A stretch of DNA of 64,000 nucleotides. It comes from Streptomyces sp. NA02950 (GTDB lineage Bacteria > Actinomycetota > Actinomycetes > Streptomycetales > Streptomycetaceae). Positions 48,670 through 57,700 of this stretch are shown one piece after another. The stretch spans positions 2,910,501-2,974,500 of the forward strand of contig NZ_CP054916.1 of assembly GCF_013364155.1 (NCBI RefSeq), in the 5' to 3' direction. The position numbers were made by a program, and so were the translations under genes. The notes under the pieces were generated by a model. It saw nothing but the letters and a program-made list of their open reading frames with translations, was not told the origin of the DNA and did no database searches. How positions within the stretch are numbered: the first letter of the stretch is position 1; each line of letters begins with the position of its first letter.

Positions 48670-51375
48670 GTGGCCAAGCTCACGCTCGCCCAGTTGGAAC
48701 GCCATCTGTTCGCGGCAGCGGACATCCTGCGGGGCACGATGGACGCGGCCGAGTACCGCGACTTCATTCTCGTCCTGCTCTTCCTCAAGCGTGTGAACGA
48801 CGAGTTCGACGCCGCCCGGGAAGCGGTCGTCGCGGAGGAGTTGGCGGCCGGCGGCTCCCCGGAGGATGCCGAGGAAGTCGCCGACAGTCCTGAGAGCTAT
48901 GTCAGCCGTAAGGTGCTGTACGTGCCGGATGCGGCCCGCTGGGAGCGGCTGTCCGGAGCAGTGGACGATGTGGCCGGTGGACACCTCCTGCCCGCCCTCC
49001 GTGAGCTGGAGACGAACAACTCCCGTCTGCGCGGCCTGTTCGACCACATCAACTTCAATCGCATCGGCGGAGGCGCGGGCAGCACCTCGTCCGCGAAACT
49101 CGCCGACAAACGCCTCACGGCGCTGATCGGCCACTTCGGCAGCCTGCGGCTGCGCGGCGAGGACTTCGAGTTCCCCGACATGATCGGCGCCGCCTACGAG
49201 TACCTGCTGAAGGACTTCGCCGACTCGGCGGGCAGCAAGGGCGGCGAGTTCTACACCCCCCGTGCGGTCGTCCGCATGATGGTGGAGCTGGCCCGGCCCA
49301 GGGAGAACCAGCGGATCTACGACCCGTGCGTCGGCTCCGGCGGCATGCTCATCCACGCCAAGGAGTACGTCGACGAGCACGGCGAGAACTCCGATGACCT
49401 GCTGCTGGCCGGGCAGGACGCGAACAGCGGGTCCTGGGTCATGGCCACCATGAACATGTTGTTCCACGGCGCCAGCAAGTTCCAGCTCAGCACGGGCGAC
49501 ACCCTCACCGATCCGGCCCATCTGGACACCGACTTCGACCTGGTGCTCAGCAACCCGCCGTTCTCCATGGACTACACGCAGGGAGAGGTCAAGTACCTCA
49601 CCTCTCGCATGCCGTACGGGGCGACGTCCGAGCGCGGCAAGGCCGACCTGATGTTCCTGCAGCACATGCTGTACCAGGTGCGCGACCGGGGCGGAGCCGT
49701 GTTCAGCGTCATGCCGCACGGTGTCCTGTTCCGGAGCGGCGCGGAGCGCGCCATCCGTACCGAGCTGCTGAAGGCGAACCTGGTCGAGGCCGTCATCGGG
49801 CTGGCCCCGAACCTTTTCTACGGCACCGGCATCCCCGCCTGCGTCATCGTGCTACGCGCCCCCGGCGGCAAGCCGCGCCACCAGAACGACGACGTGCTCT
49901 TCATCAACGCCGACCGCGAGTTCCACGCAGAGCGGGCCCAGAACGTGCTGTTGCCGGAGCATGTCGAGAAGATCGTCTCGACGTACCACCGCTTCCGCGA
50001 CGACGAGAACTTCGCCGGGGTGGAGGGCTTCGCCCGCCGCGTCAGCCGCGACGAGCTCGCGGCCAATGACGACAACCTCAACATCCGCCGCTACGTGGAC
50101 AACACCCCGCCACCCGAGCCGCAGGATGTGCGGGCGCATCTGAAGGGCGGGGTGCCGCGCGCGGAGATCGAGGCGAAGAAGGGGCTGCTGGACTCGTACG
50201 GGATCGGCGTCACCGATCTGTTCGCGGAGCGCCCCGGTGACCCGGATTACGTGGACTTCCTGCCGGAGGGACAGCAGCCGGACGCCGCCCGGCTGGCGGA
50301 GCTGGCGCGGACGCGTGAGGGCGTGCTGCGCGGGGAGTTCGAGAAGTGGTGGAGGCGGGAGGCGGAGCAGATCGCGGCGCTGGCCCCGGCGGACGGTGAC
50401 GACCGTACGGAGAACGAGCGGCGCAGGCAGCTCGCCCGGCTGCGGGCGGACCTGATCGAGTCGTTCCGGAGCACGCTGCTCCAGGTCGGACTGCTGGACG
50501 AGTACGCCCTGGCGGGCGCGGTCGCCGGGTGGTGGCAGGACGCACGCAACGAGCTCAAGGCCCTGTCGGTGGGCGGCTTCACGGGCGTGGTGGACGGCTG
50601 GGTGGAGAACGTCGAGACGATGCTCGCCCCGGAGCGCGACCCCAGGACGGGCGGAGCGCGCAACCGGTCGGGGGCCGAGCGGCGCCAGGCCTACGACCAC
50701 AAGGTGGTCGCGGCCATTGCCTCGGACTTCCTTGAGCAACTGGCGTCAGCGGACCGTCACAAGGCGCGGCTGGACGCGAAGCTCAAGGCCGCACAGGAGG
50801 CGGAGGCGGCCCTCGCGGAGGCGAGGGCGGAGGCCGAGACGGGTGATGTCGAGAGCTCGGGCGATTCCGGGTCCATCGACCCGGCACTTGCTGAGTCGGT
50901 GCTCAGCAAGACGGAGATGACCAAGCTGAAGAAGGACCGCACGGCAGCCGGTAACGAGGTCAAGCGGCTGGAAAGCGACTTCTGGCCGCTGGAGTCCGCC
51001 CAGCGGGGGCGGTCTAAGGCGAAGAAGAAGACGGTGGCCGCTGCCGAGGACACGATGCAGGTCAAGCTGGATGTCCTGGAGGTCGCGCCTCTGGAGGCCG
51101 AGGCCGACAAGCCGCCGAAGCCACCACGCCTGACGCGTGCCCGAAAGGCGCTGGCGGAGGAGACAAATGGTGAGCGCCGGGTGGTGCTCGACATTCTGCG
51201 GGATGACCTGGCCAGCAAGCTGGAGGGTCATGTCGTGCGCCGCCGTCGGGAGTTGGTGGAGGCGTACCGGGTGTGGGAGGACAAATACGCGGTGTCAATG
51301 CGGGAGATCGAGGCCCAGCGGGCGGAAGCCGCGAAGCGTCTGGACAGGTTCCTGGAGGAGCTGGGTTATGCATAG
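48670..51375 (+). CDS. hsdM: Type I restriction-modification methylase subunit
   Basis: 901 residues from GTG at 48670 (VAKLTLAQLERHL), with GAGGGAG upstream; an in-frame ATG 32 codons earlier lacks a site. The N-terminal helical domain (residues 1-165) leads to the N6-adenine methylase core: FYTPRAVVRMMVEL (194-207), SAM motif I YDPCVGSGGML (217-227) and catalytic motif LSNPPFSM (293-300). The core ends near residue 490. Nearly 400 more residues follow, rich in charged helices (EAEAALAEARAEAETG, RRRRELVEAYRVWEDKYAV). That extension is longer than in classical HsdM and may replace contacts usually made by HsdS. The stop overlaps the hsdS start by 8 bases. Confidence 0.96.
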   Translation: MAKLTLAQLERHLFAAADILRGTMDAAEYRDFILVLLFLKRVNDEFDAAREAVVAEELAAGGSPEDAEEVADSPESYVSRKVLYVPDAARWERLSGAVDDVAGGHLLPALRELETNNSRLRGLFDHINFNRIGGGAGSTSSAKLADKRLTALIGHFGSLRLRGEDFEFPDMIGAAYEYLLKDFADSAGSKGGEFYTPRAVVRMMVELARPRENQRIYDPCVGSGGMLIHAKEYVDEHGENSDDLLLAGQDANSGSWVMATMNMLFHGASKFQLSTGDTLTDPAHLDTDFDLVLSNPPFSMDYTQGEVKYLTSRMPYGATSERGKADLMFLQHMLYQVRDRGGAVFSVMPHGVLFRSGAERAIRTELLKANLVEAVIGLAPNLFYGTGIPACVIVLRAPGGKPRHQNDDVLFINADREFHAERAQNVLLPEHVEKIVSTYHRFRDDENFAGVEGFARRVSRDELAANDDNLNIRRYVDNTPPPEPQDVRAHLKGGVPRAEIEAKKGLLDSYGIGVTDLFAERPGDPDYVDFLPEGQQPDAARLAELARTREGVLRGEFEKWWRREAEQIAALAPADGDDRTENERRRQLARLRADLIESFRSTLLQVGLLDEYALAGAVAGWWQDARNELKALSVGGFTGVVDGWVENVETMLAPERDPRTGGARNRSGAERRQAYDHKVVAAIASDFLEQLASADRHKARLDAKLKAAQEAEAALAEARAEAETGDVESSGDSGSIDPALAESVLSKTEMTKLKKDRTAAGNEVKRLESDFWPLESAQRGRSKAKKKTVAAAEDTMQVKLDVLEVAPLEAEADKPPKPPRLTRARKALAEETNGERRVVLDILRDDLASKLEGHVVRRRRELVEAYRVWEDKYAVSMREIEAQRAEAAKRLDRFLEELGYA

Positions 51376-52564
51376 CGCGACAATAAAACTCAGGGACGTT
51401 GCTGCCGTGAATCCCGAAACGCTGGGGTCCCTAACTGATCCAGACATGGTCTTCACCTACGTGGACCTGTCGGCGGTACGAGAAAGACGTGTGGTTTGGA
51501 ACGATACTCGACAAACCAGGTTTGCCGATTCATCCTCTCGCGCACGCCGCGTGGTGCGGACAGGTGACGCTATCTTTGGGACTGTAAGACCCGCGAACCA
51601 ATCACACGCTTCATTCCAGTCACTGAACGATAGAGTCGTTGTTTCTACAGGCTTCACCGTACTTCGCCCTGATCCCGCCAAGTTGAATCACCGTTACCTC
51701 CACTACCTACTATTTAGCCGTGATGTACTACGCCAGTCAGTACGGGCTGCCGTGGGCTCCAATTATCCGGCAGTAACAGACCAAGACGTCGCCGAGCTCA
51801 AGGTCAATCTCCCATCTCTGAGTAATCAACTGCGGATCGTCGAGACGCTGGACTCCCTCACCGACTCGGAAAGTTCAATCGAGGCCTCCATCGCCAAGTT
51901 GCGCATCACACGCCAGGCTCGTATCGATGCGGCCGCGACCTGTGAAGCGGATGGCGGTTGCCTGGGCGAACGCCTCCTCCGGATGGATGCGGGTCGCAGT
52001 CCGGATCTTCCGAACGCCCCGGCCGCACCCGGTGCCTGGGGGGTGCTGAAAGTCAGCGCCGTGCACACGGACGGCTTCCGCCCCATGGAGAACAAGGCCG
52101 TCACCGACCCCTCGCACGTCAATGAGCGCTACAGAGTCCACTCGGGCGATCTTCTGATTTCACGGGCCAACACGCCAGAACTGGTGGGATCTGCCTGTAT
52201 CGCCTCGCAGACGGCCCAGCACCTGATGCTGAGCGACAAGACGCTGAGAATCGTCGAGAATCCGGCCCTAGCCGACCGGGAGTTCATCAACCTTTGCCTG
52301 GCGAGTGAGCATGTCCGGCAGCAGATCTCCACGTTGTCCTCAGGCAGCAGTCGCAGCATGCAGAACATCAGCCAAAAGGCCATTTCCGCGCTGATTCTGC
52401 CATGGCCACCCTTGGCAGCGCAGCGGAAGACGGTGGCCGAAGTCGCGGCCCTCGACACCCTGATCGCGGCCGAAAGGGCGAACCTCGCCAAGCTGAGGTC
52501 GCTGAAGGCTGGACTGGTGGATGACCTTCTGGCCGGCAAAGTGGGCTTCCGCAACTGCGCGTAG
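51368..52564 (+). CDS. hsdS: Type I restriction-modification specificity subunit
   Basis: 398 residues from ATG at 51368, inside the end of hsdM, so translation is coupled. It has two TRD-plus-helix repeats. The first has IKLRDVAAVNPETL...YLHYLLFSRDVLRQSVRAAVG and NLPSLSNQLRIVETLDSL; the second has GAWGVLKVSAVHTDGFRPMENKAV, RYRVHSGDLLISRANTPELVG and ILPWPPLAAQRKTVAEVAALDTLI. It ends with the usual LKAGLVDDLLAGKVGF. It decides the DNA site of the complex. The first TRD is clearly less GC-rich than its surroundings (29 of 60 bases are G or C at 51481-51540), a sign of TRD exchange. A 48-bp palindrome follows its stop. Confidence 0.95.
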   Translation: MHSATIKLRDVAAVNPETLGSLTDPDMVFTYVDLSAVRERRVVWNDTRQTRFADSSSRARRVVRTGDAIFGTVRPANQSHASFQSLNDRVVVSTGFTVLRPDPAKLNHRYLHYLLFSRDVLRQSVRAAVGSNYPAVTDQDVAELKVNLPSLSNQLRIVETLDSLTDSESSIEASIAKLRITRQARIDAAATCEADGGCLGERLLRMDAGRSPDLPNAPAAPGAWGVLKVSAVHTDGFRPMENKAVTDPSHVNERYRVHSGDLLISRANTPELVGSACIASQTAQHLMLSDKTLRIVENPALADREFINLCLASEHVRQQISTLSSGSSRSMQNISQKAISALILPWPPLAAQRKTVAEVAALDTLIAAERANLAKLRSLKAGLVDDLLAGKVGFRNCA

Positions 52565-52571
52565 AGCCGGG

Positions 52572-52619
52572 TCTTGCGCGTTCCGTGGTTCTCGTGCACG
52601 AGAACCACGGAACGCGCAA
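52572..52619. terminator. Perfect 48-bp palindrome, bidirectional terminator
   Basis: The left arm CTTGCGCGTTCCGTGG + TTCTCGTG (52572-52595) is exactly complementary to the right arm (52596-52619), giving 24-bp arms with no spacer. It begins 8 bases after the hsdS stop and ends 2 bases before the stop of the convergent DUF397 gene, so it can end transcription from both sides. Confidence 0.85.
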
Positions 52620-52621
52620 GG

Positions 52622-52852
52622 CTACGCCTCAGCGCTGGAGAACTTTTCGCTGCGCAGTGCGGCAGTGAACGAGCCCCACGCCTTGCGGGAGGAGACAACG
52701 GCCGGGCCTGCGGGATACTTGCTGTCTCGGACGGGGACAACGCCAGCGGTGGCGGCTATACCGGGTGCGAACTCCACGCACTGGCCTTCATTACCGTTGC
52801 TGTAGCTGGACTTGACCCATTCAGCATGGGACAGGTCGAGGTCAGACCCCAT
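52622..52852 (-). CDS. DUF397-domain protein
   Basis: 76 residues. The DUF397 pattern is complete: AEWVKSSYSNGNEGQCVEFA, then VVPVRDSKYPAGPAVV and WGSFTAAL. These small proteins are the usual partners of XRE/DUF5753 regulators in Streptomyces (the BldB/WhiJ-like type of module), where the small protein is thought to modulate the DNA-binding partner. Here the partner gene directly upstream is broken, and its frame runs 97 bases into this gene. So this DUF397 protein may be an orphan. Confidence 0.92.
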   Translation of the reverse strand: MGSDLDLSHAEWVKSSYSNGNEGQCVEFAPGIAATAGVVPVRDSKYPAGPAVVSSRKAWGSFTAALRSEKFSSAEA

Positions 52853-53669
52853 CGGACGTATTCCTCCATCACTTTACGGATCACGGCCAACGACTCGTCG
52901 GGGTGCAGAGCGGCAGCCCGCAGCCGGTCGTAAGTAGCAGTTGCGCTTGCCACCGCTTCCGGTGAGTCGACGAGTGGGCCCGCCATCGCCGTGTCTGCGT
53001 AGGCGACATCTGCCCCCTCGTCGAACGTCAGGAGCGTGAGACTCTCTGCCGCTGGTGGTGCCCCCACCGCGAACGGTAGTACCTGGATGGTGATGTGCGG
53101 AGACTCGGCTTGCTTCACGAGATGGGCGAGCTGTACCGCGATGATCTCGGCGCCACCCACTATGGTCCGTAGGCACGCCTCGTTCAGGACGCACCACAGG
53201 AGCGGAGGGGCGTCCTTCTCCATCTCCATCACCTCCCGCCTGCGCAGCCGCCGCTCCACCTTCGCGTCGATCTCGCTCGCGCTCTCCCGGGGATGCACGG
53301 CGCGGAATACCTCCCGCGCATACTCGGCCGTCTGCAACATGCCCATGATGAGCGTCGCCGAGTAGTCCAGGATGCTGACCGCCTGCCGCTCCAACTGCAC
53401 GTACGGCACGAACCAGTCCGGGTAGCCATGCTGGCTGGCCCTCTGCCGGAGCCGGGCGAACGTACCCGGCGTGCCGAAGACCTGATCGCACGTGTCGGCG
53501 AACTCCGCACTCGCCAGCCGCTCGCCCGCCTCCACCTTGGCCACGTACTACTGCCCGTAATTGGCCCTCGAGCCCAGCTCCCGCTGGCTCAGTCCCGCCT
53601 GTAACCGCCAGGTCCGGACCTCCGCTCCGAGGCCCTGGACGGTTCCTGTCCATCCTTCGCCTCACTCAC
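52756..53669 (-). pseudogene. Broken XRE/DUF5753 regulator (frameshift plus stop codon)
   Basis: A native start GTG at 53669-53667 (VSEAKDGQEPSRAS) has GGGGAG upstream. After about 14 residues the frame must shift to continue as LGAEVRTWRLQAGLSQRELGSRANYGQ, a helix-turn-helix. Then TAG at 53550-53548 interrupts the frame where QQYVAKVEAGE would be expected, after which the DUF5753 domain runs on (DWFVPYVQLERQAVSILDYS, LIMGMLQTAEYAREV, YDRLRAAALHPDESLAVI). A TTA codon (53604-53602) also lies in the helix-turn-helix. The longest intact frame starts at an internal GTG (53544) and lacks the DNA-binding helices. The C-terminal end also runs on past the usual point into the DUF397 gene. Confidence 0.85.
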
Positions 53670-53757
53670 CTGCGGATCTCCCCTCACGCCAAGCCTCTTG
53701 GTGTGCTCAAACCCCTGTTGCTCGCTGTCGCTCAACGCAATGCTGGGAGTACACAGA

Positions 53758-54072
53758 GTGATTAAAGCCCGCAAGAAACGTTCAGGTCAGGAAGAACCCT
53801 CCATCGTGTTTCCCTCCGAACACGCCATCGAATCCACGTGCCCTACGGAAGCGACAGCCACAGCCCCTCACCACCTCGGTCGCGTCTCGGACCGGGTCAC
53901 CCGCGAGATACAGGAGGTGGCGCACCGACGCGGATGGGCCCCGACGCCTTCGACCGAGCCGTTGGCCACGGCCACCCCGCACGCACTCTTCTGCGGGACG
54001 CTCCCCGAAGACCTCGCAAGGCGGCTCCCCCAGGGACCTCGGCGGCCGGTTCGCGGAGCGGTCGCCCCATGA
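53758..54072 (+). CDS. Small unknown protein, first gene of a coupled trio
   Basis: 104 residues if started at GTG 53758 (GGGAG nine bases upstream); an upstream ATG at 53698 is in frame. The protein is polar, with a possible helix RVSDRVTREIQEVAHRRGW in the middle. I do not recognise a family. Its stop overlaps the next start as ATGA, and it is divergent from the broken XRE gene, the place where Streptomyces DUF397/XRE modules usually have small accessory genes. The start is uncertain. Confidence 0.45.
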   Translation: MIKARKKRSGQEEPSIVFPSEHAIESTCPTEATATAPHHLGRVSDRVTREIQEVAHRRGWAPTPSTEPLATATPHALFCGTLPEDLARRLPQGPRRPVRGAVAP

Positions 54073-54281
54073 GCGCCGATACGCCCTTACCACTGCCAAC
54101 CTCCACCGGAGGGCGCCCGTTGACCGACGTCTGCCCCACCTGCCGCCACTACGCCGCGCTGCGCGAACAGGCCAGACAATCCGGGGACTGCAGCAAGGCC
54201 ACCGACTGCGAAGTCCTGCGCCGGCGCCACCCCGCCCACACCGCACACATCCCCCGGCAACCGGAGACCGATCCGCATGAA
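54069..54281 (+). pseudogene. Small Cys-motif protein, frame probably broken at the 3' end
   Basis: ATG 54069 gives MSADTPLPLPTSTGGRP, then CPTCRHYAALREQARQSGDC and DCEVLRRRHPAHTAH, a short four-cysteine protein of the kind found beside XRE/DUF397 modules. The frame does not stop where expected: it runs on as Pro/Arg-rich sequence through the next gene to about 54896. With a one- or two-base shift it would stop at the TGA of 54278-54280, overlapping the next ATG as ATGA. So either an indel has removed the stop or the protein is unusually long. Codon 7 is TTA. Confidence 0.4.
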
Positions 54282-54555
54282 CCACCGGCCCCACACGCCA
54301 CAGCCCCATCCCCATCACCAGCGGCCCGCCCCCGGCCAGGTGGCCTACGACCCGGCCAGCGGCCGTACCGGCGTAGTGCAGACGGTCCACCCCGTCGGCG
54401 AATTGCTCTTCGACCACCGGGTGACCGCCCCGCGCGTCGCCTTCCTCCGCCCGGAGAGGGGCGGCCTCGAGTGGACGGCCGACGCCACTGCCCTCCGATT
54501 CCCCGCGCATACGGAAGAAGGGGAAGGAGGCGGCACACACCCGCGCATCCCATAA
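54277..54555 (+). CDS. Small conserved Streptomyces-type protein
   Basis: 92 residues. The core GQVAYDPASGRTGVVQTVHP...VTAPRVAFLRPERGGLEWTADATALR looks like the short beta-rich proteins often found near XRE/DUF397 modules in Streptomyces (GxVVYD...G..G.V......LRP..GG.EW). The first ~22 residues are His/Pro-rich. The function is unknown. It is the last gene before hsdR; a 145-base gap follows. Confidence 0.6.
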   Translation: MNHRPHTPQPHPHHQRPAPGQVAYDPASGRTGVVQTVHPVGELLFDHRVTAPRVAFLRPERGGLEWTADATALRFPAHTEEGEGGGTHPRIP

Positions 54556-54700
54556 GCTATCAAAGACCTACAAAAGGTAGGAAGGGCAGCGGCACAACAC
54601 CCCGCGTCTCTCCTCTTCCGGCCGGAAGCCCAACTCCCCTGTCGCACAATGGGCAGGAGGCACGGGCGGGCAGGCCGGACGGGCGAAGGGGCGCGGGCGC

Positions 54701-57700
54701 ATGGCACGGAGAGAGGCCGAACGGGACGAGGTGGAGCGGCCGTTCATCGATCAACTCGTCTCGATGGGCTGGACGCACGTACACGGCCCCGATCTCGGCG
54801 CCGAGCGCTCGTACGACGAGGTGTTCCTCACCAAACGCCTCGCCGCCGCCCTCACCCGCGTCAACCGCCTCGCGGAGAACGGCGAGGAGTGGGTGACGGG
54901 GACCCAGGCCGATCGCGCCATCGGCAATCTGCGGCGGGCGGCCAGGAACATCGCCGGGCGCCCCCTGTTAGCCGCCAACCGCGAGACCACCGACCTCCTC
55001 CTCCACGGCGACCTGGTGAAGGGTGACGAAGTCCATCACCACGGCACCGATCAGAAGGTCCACTACATCGACTGGGACATCGAGGACCCCGAGCGTGTGC
55101 AGCGCAACGAGTTCCTCGTCGTGGACCAGTTCCGGGTGCGCGCAGCCGGGGCCGGTAAGGACGGCGAGGTGGTACTCGACCTTGTGCTGTTCATCAACGG
55201 CATCCCGGTCGCCGTCGTTGAGGCCAAGAGTCCCGATGTCAAGGACCCCATCGGAAAGGCGGTCCGCGATCTGCGGGCGTACACCGGCAACCCGCTGACG
55301 GACGACGGCCGGAAGGACAAGGAGAGGCCGCGCGGCGTCCCCGAGCTGTTCGCTTCCGCGCAGCTGCTGATCGCCGCGTGCGGCGAGACCGCCGCGCTCG
55401 GCACGATCTCCGCTGAGGAGGCGCACTACGCACCGTGGCGCAGCGTCACCCCGGACTACCGGGACGACAGGGCGCTGCGCCGTGAGCTGGAGGAGACGCG
55501 CACGGCGGACGGGCGTCGGCTGTTGGAGCCGGGGGCCGAGCTGACCGAGCAGCACAAGCTGATCGCCGTCGTGCTGAAACCGGAGAACCTGCTCAACGTC
55601 ATCCGGCACTACGTCTTCGAACTGCCGCTCAAGGTCAAGGAGGGCGAGCCCGCGAAGACGGTCAAGACGGTCTGCCGCCACCAGCAGTACCGGGCAGTGG
55701 AGAAGATCGTCCGCAAACTGCGGACCGGGCGGTCCCCGCTCGACGCGGGCGCGGAGAACGACGAGCGCGGGGGCGTCATCTGGCACACCCAGGGCTCCGG
55801 CAAGAGTCTGACGATGGCGTTCCTCGCACGGCGGCTGCACTCGAGCCGTGACCCGGAGCTGAACAGGTTCACCCTCCTCGTGGTCACCGACCGCACCCAG
55901 CTCCAGGACCAGCTCTCGGCCGCCGTCCGGGTCAGTGGAAGCGATATCGGGGTGGCGACCTCGCAGGCCGACCTGGAGGGGCGGCTGGAGCGCGCGGGGC
56001 GGGACGGCGGGCGGTCCGTGATCTTCGCGATGATCCAGAAGTACCTGGGGAGCATCCCGGGGCTCGGTGACACCCGGGGCGACGACCGGGCGCTCGCCGA
56101 AGACTTCGAGCAGGCCCGGGAGCGCGTCGCCGCCGGCGCGGATCCGGAAGAGGTGGCGGACCCGAAGCCCGACGAGGCGACGAAGCGGGCCGCGCGCCGT
56201 GAGTTCCGGGAGTGCAGCGACTCACCCCGGGTGCTGGTGCTCGTGGACGAGGCGCACCGGTCGCACACCTCGGTGCTGCACGCGTGTCTGCGCGACGCGC
56301 TGCCCAACGCGGCCCGGATCGGCTTCACCGGCACGCCGATCATGAAGGGCACCCGGAAGACCACCGGGGAGATCTTCGGCCTGGAGCCGGGCGGCGGGTT
56401 CCTCGACGAGTACCGGATGCGCGAGGCCGAGCGGGACAAGGTGGTCGTGCCCATCCGCTACGAGGGCCGTACCGGGCCCGCGCATGTCCGGGACAAGCGG
56501 GAGCTGGACGAGAAGTTCGAGGATCTGATCGCCCCGCTCGACGGCGACGCCCGGCAGCGGATACGCAACCGCTGGGCGCCGCCCACCGGCCGGGACGTCG
56601 CCGAGTCGACGTCCATGATCCGGGCCAAGGCCCGGGACATGCTCCACCACTATGTGCTGGGCGCGATGCAGTTCGGATTCAAGGCCCAAGTCGCCGCGGT
56701 CAGCCGCCGGGCGGCGGTGCTGTACCGGAACGCGCTGCGTGATGTCCGAGCCGAACTGCTAGCCCGGGTGCGCGACGAATTCGGCCCTGAGGCCCAGGAG
56801 GCACTGCGGCAGAAGAGGTCCGAGGAGTACACCCGCGACGAACTGCTGCTGCTGCGGGCCTGGCACTACCAGGAGCTGCTGCGCCGTATCGACTTCGTGC
56901 CGGTGATCTCGGCGGGCGATGAGCAGAAGTCCGGTGTGTGGCGGGAGTGGACGGACAAGGATAAGCAGGACGAGCATGTGGAGCGGTTCCTGGAGCCGTT
57001 CCCCGACCTGCCCCCTGACAACCCGTGGGAGGTCGTCCACGGCCCGGCGGAACACCCCGTACCGGAGGAGGCCCCCGTACCGGCGGGCGGGCTCAATCCG
57101 TGGAGCGCGCCGGGCCCCTCCGCCACCGTCCCCGCGGCGAAGCCCCCGATCGCGTTCCTGATCGTGAAGTCGATGCTACTCACCGGCTTCGACGCGCCAA
57201 TCGAGCAGGTGCTGTACCTGGACCGCCCCATCCAGGACGCGGAGCTGTTGCAGGCGGTGGCCCGGGTCAACCGCCCTTCCCCGGGCAAGGAGGAGGGGCG
57301 CGTCGTGGACTACTACGGCGTGCTGAACAACCTCGCGGTCACCCTCGCCGCGTACCAGGGGGCACCGCCCACGCTCGGCGCGACGCGCCTGTCCGACGGG
57401 CTGCCCGCGCTGGAAGAGGCGGCTGATCTGGTCGAGCTGTTCCTGGTGGGGCTCGGCGTCGAGGACCTGTCCAGCCGGGCCAAGGTGTCCGAGGCCATGC
57501 TGACGCTCCACGACAAGGAGCAGCGAGCCACGTTCGACCGGCTGCTGCGGAAGTTCATGGGCGCGCTGGATCGCGCCCTCCCGCACGAGGACGCGCTGTG
57601 GCAGGTGCCGAACGCCCAGTCCTGGACGCTGCTGCAAAAGCGCGTACGGCGACACTACCGCGACGCCCCGGGCGGCGGCTTCTCGGTGCGCGGCTACGGC

